Positions 40,401-52,869 of a DNA stretch of 64,000 nucleotides are shown one piece after another. This stretch comes from Cardiocondyla obscurior (taxonomy: Eukaryota; Arthropoda; Insecta; Hymenoptera; Formicidae). The stretch covers positions 2,426,395 through 2,490,394 of the forward strand of contig NC_091872.1 of NCBI RefSeq assembly GCF_019399895.1, written 5' to 3'. The position numbers were made by a program, and so were the translations under genes. Position 1 is the stretch's first letter. Each line of letters opens with the position of its first letter. Under the pieces are notes generated by a model. That model made no database searches. It saw nothing but the letters and a program-made list of their open reading frames with translations, and had not been told where the DNA came from.

Positions 40401-43400
40401 TACGAAATGTTAAGACCCCCGAAATACTTTTCAAAGTGATTTCTTGAAGCCAGCCTTATCTCTCCGCGCAAGATAGCATTTAATAAAATTTAATTATATA
40501 TACAAAACTTTGCGTTAAAATACAGTGGTTATATAACAGAATCAACATTGGACGCGGGATAAGATTTGGCGATAAGATTACATTTTTAACAGTAGCTGCA
40601 TAGATAAAACGCGGGACGTTAATTCGCGCGGCAATTCTCGACACGGTTTATCTGAGGCGCGGTCTGCCTCGGTTAAGAGCCACCTAAGCCATCTCAGAAT
40701 GAACCAATTTTGCTCGCCAATTTGTAACCTGTCGTTCGCCGGGCCGAAAAAGAAAAAGAAAGAAGTATGATTTACGATTGCTACCTCGTAAAAGCGAGCG
40801 CGGGGGCCACGACGGGACGACGTCGCGAAATGTTCGAGGCGAAAGCACCCCCGAGAGGATCGCCGTCGACGTAAAACTGTCAGGCTCCTCGGACTTTTTC
40901 ATCCGACCGTGTCTAGATGCTGCACCGGAACGATGCCGCGCGTCTGTAATCGGCGCGATCCTTTTACACGCGATTACGGGCAGATCGCCTCTCGAAGGAA
41001 TGTCCGGCGCTGGATGGAAAATATCCCAGCAGCGAGACTTTCGAATCGCGCCGAGCCGAGATCGAAGCTCCGCTTTATCGCGAACGGTCTCGGCTGCCGG
41101 AAGCCGCCGGCGGATATTAATTAGCTAAGAACGAGCGGTGATAAAACGCGGCGAACGGAGACCGTATCTACGAATCCTTCTGTAGGCTCGACCGATCGAA
41201 TTCGGAAGTGGTTGGATTGGACCGGCGTTATCGGCGATTCGCTATCGATCCCCACCCGATAAAGATATACATTAAAATAATACGGCGCAATAAAAAAAAT
41301 ATATTAATTATAGTACCTACTCTCGAACTTCCGAATTTCGAGGAAGAGTTGAATTAGAGTTAAGAAGTCTTGTTCTTATTTTTGACTTTGAGATCTGAAT
41401 GCGAATTTGTTGCCACCAGGTGGTCAGTCGCTTGCGCCTATTGTAGACTCTTTCGTTTCTTTTTTTCTGTTTTTTCTTTTATTTTTTATTTTTTTTTCTT
41501 TCCTTCGTCAAAACGGGTTAATGCTCGTTAGCGAGTGGAGGGCATCGCGCGGTTATGGACCAAAAGTCCGCGTGCCGATTCGCGTACATAGCCGTGGGCT
41601 GTTGTGTAAGTGCACCGTCTTACGGGGCCAACCGGTATATAACGTACCTGCAGCCGACCTGTGCCTAAAAATAGACCCCCGCCCGCTTTCAGTACATCCT
41701 TTACCTGACGCGGGGGTATTACTCTTGCGATTTTTCGTATCGCGAGGTCTGGTACTTAATTCGCTGCGAGAGGACGTTCCCGCTGCAGGACTCGATTTCT
41801 ATGAAAATCGCGCGCATTTAAGTCTCGTGAAGGAATAATCGTTTGCAAAATACGAAAAAAGAAAGAAAGAAAGAAAGAAAGAAAAAATCCAGTAAATTAC
41901 ACGCTAGTAATTACAGCGTTCAGAAATTCCATACGATTGTTCATCGATTCATTTTTTTGTTGATAATAGAAACCTATCGTTAATATCTATCGGCAAGAGC
42001 ATTGTTTACTTTTAATTATCTGAGGTAATGTCGAGGGGAGGAAAGTACGGATTAATCGACAAGGATGATCCAATATTCTTTATATAACTTGGCTCAGATA
42101 CTGATTTATCATATATAATTACAACTTTCTTTTTTTTTTTCTGTCTACGATATGTGAAAACAATCGGGTTTTATCATTCGTGCAATGTGTGCGTAGCTCT
42201 CCCGAGTTTTGCTTATCTCCCAGAGACTTGGGAACAGATCCCGCGTCAAATTTCATCCGTGATCGATCTAAAATAAAATAACCGAGCATCTCAAGATCAC
42301 GCGCGCCGCGCTGACGACGAAAATCACGGAAGATTCCGTTGTTCTCTCAAGAGGAAAAAGGGGTGACAGGGGGGAGAAACCTCTGGTATGCGATACGTAC
42401 CCGGAATTAATCCGGCCGTTCCTGTTTTCGTGTCGAAACGCGAGCGACAAGCACGCACGGCGCGAAGCCACCGCGGTTCCGCATATCGTCTTCCGTTCGT
42501 CGAAATCTCGAAATTTCGTTCTCCGAAACGCATCACCCTTCGCCCCTCGGCCTCCGGCTCGGTCTCTCGACCGGAGAGTGCGTGGCACGCACGGCACGGT
42601 AACGCGGGCACGTATGTGCACGCGGACCGCCAGTCTCGATGCAATCGCAAGTGCGCCGCATCTGCCTGCTTCTGTGTTTAGAAAGAGTCAGAAAGAAAGA
42701 GCGAGAGAGAAAGAGAGATTTCTTCTTACCCCGTTCCCCCTGCTGGCCTCTCAAAGCTCACACCCTGCGGTGCCCTTCGCATTCCACTCAGTAGCAGATC
42801 TCTCCTGAACGTTTATCATATCTATTCGCAACGTGCGCCCTGCCTTTTCGCTTCGCCACCTCTGCACCCGCGAAATAAATTCACGAGCGAGCCTATGTAC
42901 GCCATAATTACTGCGCGAACGTCGCCGGTAATTCGATACACGTTATTACGCACATATCGTACCGCTGTATTATTTATATAAACTGCGTTACACCGTTAGA
43001 CGTTAGCGCGACAACTTAGCACGCCGAGCACTTAAGAAGCGATGCAAGGAATTACTGCACGCGGTGTATTAACGCGATTATATTTCAATTAATTCAAGTC
43101 GTCCTGGAGGAATTATATGACAGTTCTATATAAACAAAATTTGTCAAACTCAATTTATTAAGACTACATCTCGCAGCTATTTTTGGAATTAAATAATTTT
43201 TTTTCTTTTTTTTTTTTTTTTATATTTTAAACGTTTCGCGATATAAATATCATGAAATTAATTCGTCGTAAATCTTTCAGCAACTTTTTAATTCTCCAGG
43301 AACACGATTGTTGTAGCTTGCTTATCGTGTTATATTGTAAACGGCAGATGATACGCCGCGGAGGGGAAGGGGGGAAACCTGCAGCATCTGCCGTGCATCT

Positions 43401-46400
43401 TGTTTTTGGCCTTTTCTCATTTTCTCCCCCCCATCTGCCCGTCTCTCTTTCTATTTCTAAAGCCGCGCTAAGCGCCGTTACTACGTTTCCCGTACGTAAA
43501 TCGTGACGTAAATCTAGCTTGCACGAGCTCGGAAGGATTTCGCTGCCAAATATTTTTGGATTATGCACGGGCCAGGGTCCTCCGGGCATCTCTCTCGGCA
43601 ACGGGAAGGGACGGACGTGAGGCGAACACGTGTTTGCGACTTGTTGCACGCGCATATGGGAGAAGCACTTAGGAATCGGCATCGCGGGCATATTTCGTAC
43701 GAGCTTGACGATCGGACAGCTAAAACAACCGACAATCGACATCGTCAGGGACATCGGTCTTCAACATCCAAACGTTATTTGTTTGTTTAAAACGACTTTA
43801 ACCGATACAACGCAACTTTCCCACAATTAAACAGGAAATACGTTGCGTAAACGTGTACAAGCGTACGCAAGGTGCAACATTGTCCGACTTGTTGTGAATC
43901 CCGCATCGTGACGTTGCATCTTAAAAGCTTAGTGTCCCTTGATTTTGCAATCGGATCGTTTACGGAATTTCATCTCACCGCGTCGGGAAGAAACGAAACT
44001 GATTTGTGGCTTATTAGGCGTGCTATTTTAAGCCGCGACTCGCGTGTTTCTCGCGACGCAAACACTCTCGCGGGTTACGCTCGAATGAATGCGAGAGTAT
44101 GTCGATGGGAGGGGAAGGGAAGGGGGGGGAGGTATTGTAACGTACACGCGTGTACACGCGTGACCGAAGCCGTGGCACGGATCGCGGAGCAGGAGCGTTC
44201 CCAAATTTGGAAATTCAATGCATTCCAGCGCCGTGACACGGCCGCATAACCGGGGCCGAAGGCAAACGGGGATTCCTGCGGAGAGTGCCATTATTTTCTT
44301 CTTGGAATCTTTACGCCCAGGCATAAACGTTGTGGCGAAACCAGTCGTGCCCCTCGACGGAACGGCCATTACGCCCAGTTAAAAATATTTTAAACTGTCA
44401 TTAGCCGCAATTACAATTTACGTTTTATGCAGCTACGCGACTTACCGTAAACCACTGTCACTGTATATATGCAATTAGTCGGCCGCGTATCGAAAAACGA
44501 ACGCGGGAAATGTATATTTCCGCTATGCACCTGGAATTTCTATTAAAATCCCCGGATTTAGGGCTTTTTTTTCTTTTTCTTTTTTTTGTATAAACTTTTT
44601 TTTTTTTTTTTAGCGTATGAATTATCCGCAATTTACGACATTAGAAAGCCAACCGCGTATAAAACGCGTATTAGAAGATAAAAGCTGCTCGCGAGATAAA
44701 ACGCAATTTCAGAGTTTTTATTTTATTTATTTTTTTTTTTTTTTCTATCTCTTTCTCTCTTTCTCTCTCTTCCCCCAGCGCGGAGTTTCTTAGAGTTATT
44801 GAGTCAGGAATACCTAACGTTCTAGATAACTGTGAAAATCGATCGAAAATCGTGTGATTACCGATCTAGAAACGGCGCGGTTAATAGACGGTCGTGATCG
44901 CGTTGCGCCTCGTCGCGCGTGTACGTAAAGCAGATCGGCGCGCGTACGCCTTCAACCTCGTTCCAGATGCACGACGGACATTCCTAAGCGATAAATCCCA
45001 GTCCCCGCGCGTTTCTTCATCGCCGGTAACTTTGTCAGCGTCGCGCTACGCGCGTCGTCTCGTTTTCTCCCGTCAAGTGCGAAATCGGCCGGCTGATCGC
45101 GCGCCTCTCGTTGAAGCAAGCAGTCTCGCCACGAGGCGAAAACCGCACGAGATACCCACGTGCGTTAACGCGTTAAAGTTGGATCAGGATCAGCGAGCCA
45201 GTCCAATCAGGACGAGCAGTGACGATGGTTTTCCGAGCTATCCAGCTGATTTTTCTTTCTCGACGCGCGAATAGATCGCGCTTATCGATGTAAATTTAAC
45301 ATTCCGCCTGCTATTGCGTTTATCGAGTTTGTTTATTCATCCGTGCTCTTCGTTTGACGCGGATCCAGCTTCACTCGCTCGCAGTACCCTTGGGGCAGAG
45401 CCAGGTAGCCGAAGAGGCACCCACGCGCGCGAGCCGCATGCCCACGCATAAACGCGTGCGCCCGCATTATTCAGGGCCGTGTTTCACCTCGGCCGACGAG
45501 AGGACACCGCCACACCTGTCGAGACGCTCGCTCTCGCTCTCGCAGGCTCCCCTCGTCCCCGAAACTCCTCGTCAGAAACCCACGCGACTCTCGCGGGAGC
45601 AATTAGACCGGAAACACGCCTTTGATAGTAACAATAAAATTCCGTAGAAAAAAAAAAAATCATGACTTTGTCACTGCGACTAGAAATCTGTTTCTGCTAC
45701 CACGGCCGGAGACGAGGAATTGAATGAGTTCATTCAGGACTCCTTAACGCGATCGTTTCACGCTACCAGCACGTATCCCAGATAGCACGTCTTTAGTCAC
45801 GCAAGTTGCAGGGACGATTCTTCCGGTGTATTACCTGCGCGGTGAATTTTTAACACTTTCTAAAAATCCACGTCGCATCGCCTTTAAGAGATCGGGAGTT
45901 TAGAAACGTAAGTTGAAAACTTTTCAAGCGCCGTGAATAAATCTTACGTCGGGTCGTTTTGTTTCGCGACATCCGGACCGTCGGGTTAATTCCCTATATC
46001 GAACAATGATACTCGCTGACGGATTAGCTGTTCCACGCTCGCGTTCCTAATGACGCCGTTGAATGATAGCCATCGCCGTACGGAATTTTAAGCGGCCCCA
46101 CTGTTACGTATCTATGCACGAGCATCTCGCTTTGAAGTTCTTACCTCGGACTCGAGTGGATTAAGAGAGGAACGGTTGGAGGAATTCGACGCGTTGGCCG
46201 ACGCGTTGAAGCGAGAAGACCGGGGAATGCCGTTCGTTGCCAGAGCGCCTACGCTTTAACGCGGACGTAAATCTTAATTTCGGCGATATTATTGTGATGG
46301 GCGTCGTTTATTCGCGCGAATAATTACCACGCCGCGTACGCAGGATACGCTTAATCCCCGACCCAGCTGTCGTCCGTTTAATTCTCGTCTATCTGGAAAT

Positions 46401-49400
46401 TTGCAAATTAACTCTCCGATTTCATTTCTTCTTAACTAACAATTGTAAGCTCGTTTAGATCTAATTCTTTCTCATTTTTTCCAAGTTTAGTCTTCGAACA
46501 GTCGGAAAAGGACTTAATTTTTTGAAGAGAAATAATTGTTCTCTCCTTAATCCGTACGTTATCGAATGGTGAGATCCTCGTAATAACGTTGTCGTCTCGG
46601 AAATGTTATCCCGTATGAAATTATCGTCGTCGCTCGCGAGACCGACTTACAGAAATACGCTCCTCGCGTCCGAATTCTTAGAATTAGAAAAGAATAAAAT
46701 GTATTGGCTGAACCGGGATTAAAGTTAATCTACATTCGCGAAAATGAACATTAGCGACACTGGCAGGCGCGCCCGATGCGACGTTAAGTGTCATCCCATA
46801 TATTCGCGCCGAGAGATTACGGCTCGTAGGATGTATGGAATGCATATCCACGCGAAAACACGCCTACGCAGCAAATTTACGACGTTTTTTTTTTTTTTTT
46901 TTTTTGCAACTTAGCCACGCGAGGAACATCCATTTCGAACCGTGAGTGGTTTTCTTAATTAAACAACGCGGGTTTTAATTTTTTTTTCTTTTTCTTTTTT
47001 TTCTGTTTTTTTTTTTTAAAGATTATTAACGTTGGGACGGCTTTTTTTACGATTATCCCGGAGGCCTTCGTCGTAAATAACGGTCGCGTACGAGCGTAGA
47101 AACTATTTGCGCGCTTTATTGATTGCATTTGCGTATTTACGGCGGTATAAAAATTTACTGTGCGCTTAAATCGCGCGAAACGTCGGCCCGCATCATCGCG
47201 ACTTATTGAAGATTTTATTGACGAGTTTTTTTTTTTTTTGAGTCTTCGCCGCGGCTAAGATAGCTCGAACACCTGGACAACGAACATCCGAAACTCACGT
47301 TTCGATTTCCGTTCCCTAACGTACACACGTACGTTTCAACTTTCCATCGGCATTAGATTGCGACTTGCGACATTCACGAAAAGACCTCGTGTAGGCGTTC
47401 TTTCGTAAACGGTCGTGAGCGACGAGAATATTACTGTAATCTGTCTCGCGAGTCTATTGTTTCCTTCGTACGCAATGCACAGGTATGTGCGCGACGGATT
47501 GCGATCTAGGAATTTCGTGCATGCAGCAGGAAATGCGTCTTATACTGGGAACGTTCATGCTACGATAATCACGTTTGAGTAAAAAAAAAAAACTTGCCTT
47601 ATCACGCTTCAATTCTTATTTTGCAAAGGAGTCATCGTAATAAGTCGATAATAAATTAACGGAGAATGTAACATTGATATCGTCGTGTAAATTAAAGAGA
47701 AGATTAACGGGTGATCATGATAATTAAATTCAATTCAGAATGCAGGAAGATTAATAAATATAATTTAAGATACTTTATTCAAACTGACTTTTTTTTTTCT
47801 ATTAATTTTTTTTTTTATTGAGCTTTTCGCGATAATTTTGTTGGAAAAGAAATTTGTTCGAATGTGAATCAATTGGAAAATAATTTCTTAACCGCGTTTT
47901 ACCGATGAATGGAAGTCATCTATTTGCGTTTTTGTAACCTAGGCCGGGCACGCTAATGAACTGCAAATTCGTAACTTTGTTTTTCCGCCGTAAACGTACG
48001 ACAACGTGAATGGATCTGATGAGGTGCTTTGTCGATAAACCGGCTAGTGAATGATCGTGCACCGCGCCTAATCTTATCGTAGTGGTACAAATGAACCTGT
48101 TGTTATTAGCCGTTATCACATCTTATGGCTGTGGGTCTATATTAGAAGCTCGTTAAAGCTCTCCGCGTTGAAGTTTCTCCGCGTGAAACTTCTCTCACCT
48201 GTTTGAAGACCCTTGTCAATTAACGCTGACACTTGAGCGATAATTTAACACGCTACACATTTTTTATTTTTTTATATTTTTTTTTTTTTACAAATGGTGT
48301 CTGTGATAACATCAGCTCTTCATCGAAAATAATTTCTTTTGTATATTTTTTAGTTTTATTTATTTCTGTAATTAGTTTTTTTTTACGACTTATTAATTAT
48401 TAATTATTTTTGAAATATTTAGATTTGATCGAGTATTAATATTTAATTACTTTGAAGTTGAACGTAGGCGATTGTTGACTCAACGCGGTAGAGAGGAAAC
48501 GAGCTCTTTTCGATGGAATTGTAGGGAACGGCATGCGACTCGTCCTTGATCTACGACTGAAGTTTCAGCGTAATTACGCCGGCAACGTGCGCACGCGTTT
48601 GCGAGCCGTTTTTTCCGTCCAGCTATATTGGAGCGACGTTTACGTGAATCGTTCGTTGAATATTCATCGCGCATTGCTCGTGCCATTTACTCAATTTCAT
48701 TGATTGTAACGCAGTACAAAATGCGACTATTGAATCACAGCTCTCCTCCCCGCAATAATCAAAGCGAGTTCTTCGACAAATCCGGAATTGATTATGTCGA
48801 CTCTGTTCCACCGCAAATTAAAATATACTAAGTGACTAATCCAAAAATGGAAAATAGGAAAAAATAAACTCAATAAAGAAAGCTCGATAATTTTGAGTAG
48901 GTCTAATTAGGGTCTAATTATGAAGCTCTAAAACTCAAGTGCCGTCGCGAGTGACGACGGCGAATAGGAACAAAGAATCTTCATCAGGACAATTTCGCGC
49001 GGTCACACGCGCGAGATAGAACGCTTCTCGACCTTGGGCGATCGTTAGCGACGCGCCATCAGATTTCGCGGTGATCCGCCGTAGAACAAACAACGCACGT
49101 CGAGGCTTGCACAATTTCGGCCGCGAATTGGAGCGTCCGTCATGGATCACTTAATGACGGAGCGGCTCTCGTCATCGCGCAAATATCCCGAGAGGGAGGG
49201 GAAGGGGAAGCGCGAGCGGAACGAGCGGACATGGAGGTGGAGGAGATAGGATATGGTTAGGCGTTGATGTTTCTGGGAATTTCTTTTTATTGCGTGCGCA
49301 CAATAAAAAGGAAGAAAAGGAACGGCGCGCCGAGGCTCGCTCGGATGACGGCTGGCCTCTGGAATTTCAGCGTGCAGGAAATCACGCTGAAGCGTCTGTT

Positions 49401-52400
49401 TACTGGCCGCCGTTACGCAATCTTTGTTTGCAAGTCGGCGAAAGGCTCGCGCGCGTAAAGACGACGAACGGCGAGTTCAAACAATTACCGATTACGGAAT
49501 TTCGTCCGATTTCGTTGGTTCCTCGACGCCAATGACGCAGTCCGTGATCCCGCGAATTAGTGACCGACGAGATAACAGGGAGAGATCAAGGTGGCCGCGA
49601 GAATTCGTTTCGAGCGCGATGCAAAGACCGTATATTGACGTTAAAATCCGTCTCTGTGAAACAATTAATTTTTAACGATTTGTTAACAGTTGTAATCTGA
49701 CGTGAGAATTCTCAGAAAGATCTGATGCCGGCGCAGAGGATTTTATTTTTCGTATTACAACGGATACTTTTTTTTTTTTTTTTTTTTCTTTTCGGGGCGT
49801 CTTTATGATAGTCGTACTTCATTGACCTTCGGCGTTAGCGGCCGGTTTATGTAATTGGGCTTTAAATAATGATACATCACGGATACGAAGAAAATGAAAC
49901 GAGCGTGGATGTAATCGGATGTCGCTCACGCAACTGGCGGAGTTGCGGTATGCGGATTTCGCCGCGAGTCGGAATGTTAAACAATATGTCCCGAAAGTGT
50001 CTGATTTCGATTTCTGCGGACGTGGCCGAACGTGTGGCGCGTCCATTCTTCTTCCCGCGGCTCTCTCGAATAATTACCGCGGCACGGCCCCGCTATTAAT
50101 AGCCGTCAATTAGCGCGAATAGAGACGCGAATGTTGATCGTAGAGCAAACTTACATTGTTCGGCCCTTAATTGAATTAATCGAGAGAAACGTGCCTCGTG
50201 TGGACGCAAGCTAAATAAATACTGAGGCCGCAATTAGCGGCCTGCCTCTCGCACTTTTCCTTCCTTCCCTCGCATCGGTTGTCCTTCACCGAGATATAAA
50301 ACTTACAGGCCCTTCCTTTGAATGCGAAAATTTCTCAACGGCCTCTCCTCGCGTCGTTGCAAAATCGGCGAGGAGTCGGCGATCGCCGCGATATTTCGTG
50401 CAACTTTTCGCAGGCGTTATCGCTGCCGCAAACACGAGCCTCTGTGTACACGAATGAGTCAGATCGACACGCGACGATATACCGCTTTTACGAGCGATTC
50501 TTTTTCTCTCTTTCTCTCTCTTGGATTGTTAAGCGCGTGGATATATCACGGACGGCGTGAGGCAATTCGAATAAAAGGCGTGCATCACGCCGTGCAAAAA
50601 TACCTCGGCTAGAGATACGGGAGATCGCCACGGGTAATTCACCTCTCTCTCTTTTTTTTTTTTTTTTTTTTTTTTTTTCTCTCGTTGTCGCTGCGACGTA
50701 ACCGATCCTGTCACAATCGTCCGTTTCTGCGGCACGTAGGGCCGTTATCCGCGTCAAGTTCCTCGCGCGAGAACTTCGAGGCACATACGTCGTCTCGCGA
50801 TTGCGTACGAACTCCGTGAATGGTCGTCCTTGACGAAATTCTTTCGGCCCGTTGTTCAATTCCGCGTTGACCAATGTCGCGATTCTTACCGGCGTATCGA
50901 TTCCGCTCGCGCTTTCTCTTGAAGGCGCCTCGCAAAAACCGCGCGTCGCGCATATACTTTTGACGGCGGACGCGGCGATGGGGAGAGGGTGGGTGCCTCA
51001 TTACCCGACTTCAGGGACAATTTACTTAATTCCCTTTCCGCCGCGTGATTCACGGTCTCGGCGCGCCCTTGGCCTTACCGCGATTCTGTCCTACTGTAAT
51101 GACGAGAGGGACGAAAGGAAAAAAAAAAAAAAAGAGAATAGAGAACGAGAGGGAAAGAGAGAGAAAGAAAAAGAGCCGAGAAAGTATCTCGCGAGAGACT
51201 CGGCTGGAACGAAGGAAAAAAAGGGTGGAGGGAAGGATAAATGAAACGCTGAACGCGTGCGCTACGCGTCGACACGGCTACGGTATGCCAAGGTTAAAGC
51301 GACTTACGGCAAGAGTTTTAACGAGCCGAGCCGACGCGCTAGCGGCCGCCGAGAAGTGCGTGGCACGCATGGGTCTGCGAATGATCGCGCGAATTTTTGT
51401 GGATCTCGTTCGAACGGCGAGCGAAAGTGCCGTACTTTCGCGTACTGCTCGGCCGTACGTTGTCCCTCGCCTCCGCGTTGTCCCACAAAACGCCGAGCGC
51501 GCGCTCCCGCGTTATGCAAACGACAAGGATTCCTGCGGACTCGGGCACGAAATCCTTCGGTCATCGGTGCGAGTTAATTGGCCCGAGGATTAATTATCCC
51601 TGAACGCGCAAAGAAATGCCTCGAACACCTAATTTCGACGGTGACTGCATCTCGCTCTTTTGTCGTTCGTATATTTATAAAACGATCGGGTTATTTGTTT
51701 AAAAAATTGTCATACAAATGTCTTTATTTGGGTGTAAAAAAAAAATTTAATTGTTATTTTCGTTCAACGTGGCACGCTTAAAATATGCATATTACGTGCT
51801 TATATACGTGACCTGTAGGTTTCCGGAAATCGGACGCCACATCCGGCGAGCATGGCGTGTCTTTCTTTTTCTGGCGAGTGCGACTTTGGGATTTTTTCGG
51901 TTGACGACTTCCTCGTACTATGTGCGCGATGCTATACACACACACACACATACAAACTACGAAAAAAAAAAAGTCATGCGACTTACCAATCTGCATGAGC
52001 TTCAGCGGAGTTGTAGTTCGGCCGGTGACTGTAACATAAAATAAAACATTAATGTAGACTTGTTAGTATGTAAATTAATGTAAAGGTAAAACTTAAATTT
52101 TTTTAAAGATTTTCTGAAAAAGAAAAAAATTTATATTTACCTAAAAGTTGCTCCGCCGATGCAGGATGCCCGTCCCGGGCCTGCTCCTCCTCTCAGATGG
52201 GACGTGTCGAGTCATCCTTCCGCGCACAAGTCACTCGCGAACACCCCGACCGTGATTTTACAATCGCGAAAATTATTCATCACTCTCGCGCGTTCCAGTC
52301 CGCCACTCGCGTTTAGAATAAAGCCAAAAAATCACGCCCGAATAACTTTGCGAAACTCCCGGAACGACCGATGAACCGGCTGCGACACGTGCTCTCCTCA

Positions 52401-52837
52401 CACGGAGAATCACACGTGCTCTCCTCACACGGAGTATCGCACGTACTCTACTCACGCGGAAAATAGGGAGGAGAAGATAGTTCTCGTGTCGGTCGGTTTT
52501 CGTTAAACGGAAGTACGTATTAATTTCGGCACGAGCACGCGGTCGCTGTGAGTGCGTAGTACGTACGTGTGCTTCGCGCGACCGCTAGCGAAGGACAAAG
52601 CGAGAGTGGGAGTAGTGAGGGAATATACCTAGCGCGCGGCACGTAGGCTCGCACTCGCTCTCCCCCCCCGCGCCTATCTATTTGTTACTCTCGTTCGATT
52701 TAATTGTGATATTTAATTAATATGTCCAGACAAAGACGGTACTTCCACCAGGTCGTTCTCGATCTCGAAAATCGCGAAGACTGTCTTTGCCTGGACATAT
52801 TAATTAAATATTAAAATTAAATCGAACCTTAAATAGG

Positions 52838-52869
<32 letters not shown>

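Noticed and set aside
44894..45274. 126-codon frame in kibra intron 1
   Set aside because: It is CpG-rich with an Arg/Ala/Ser bias, no homology I recognise and no promoter or splice context.
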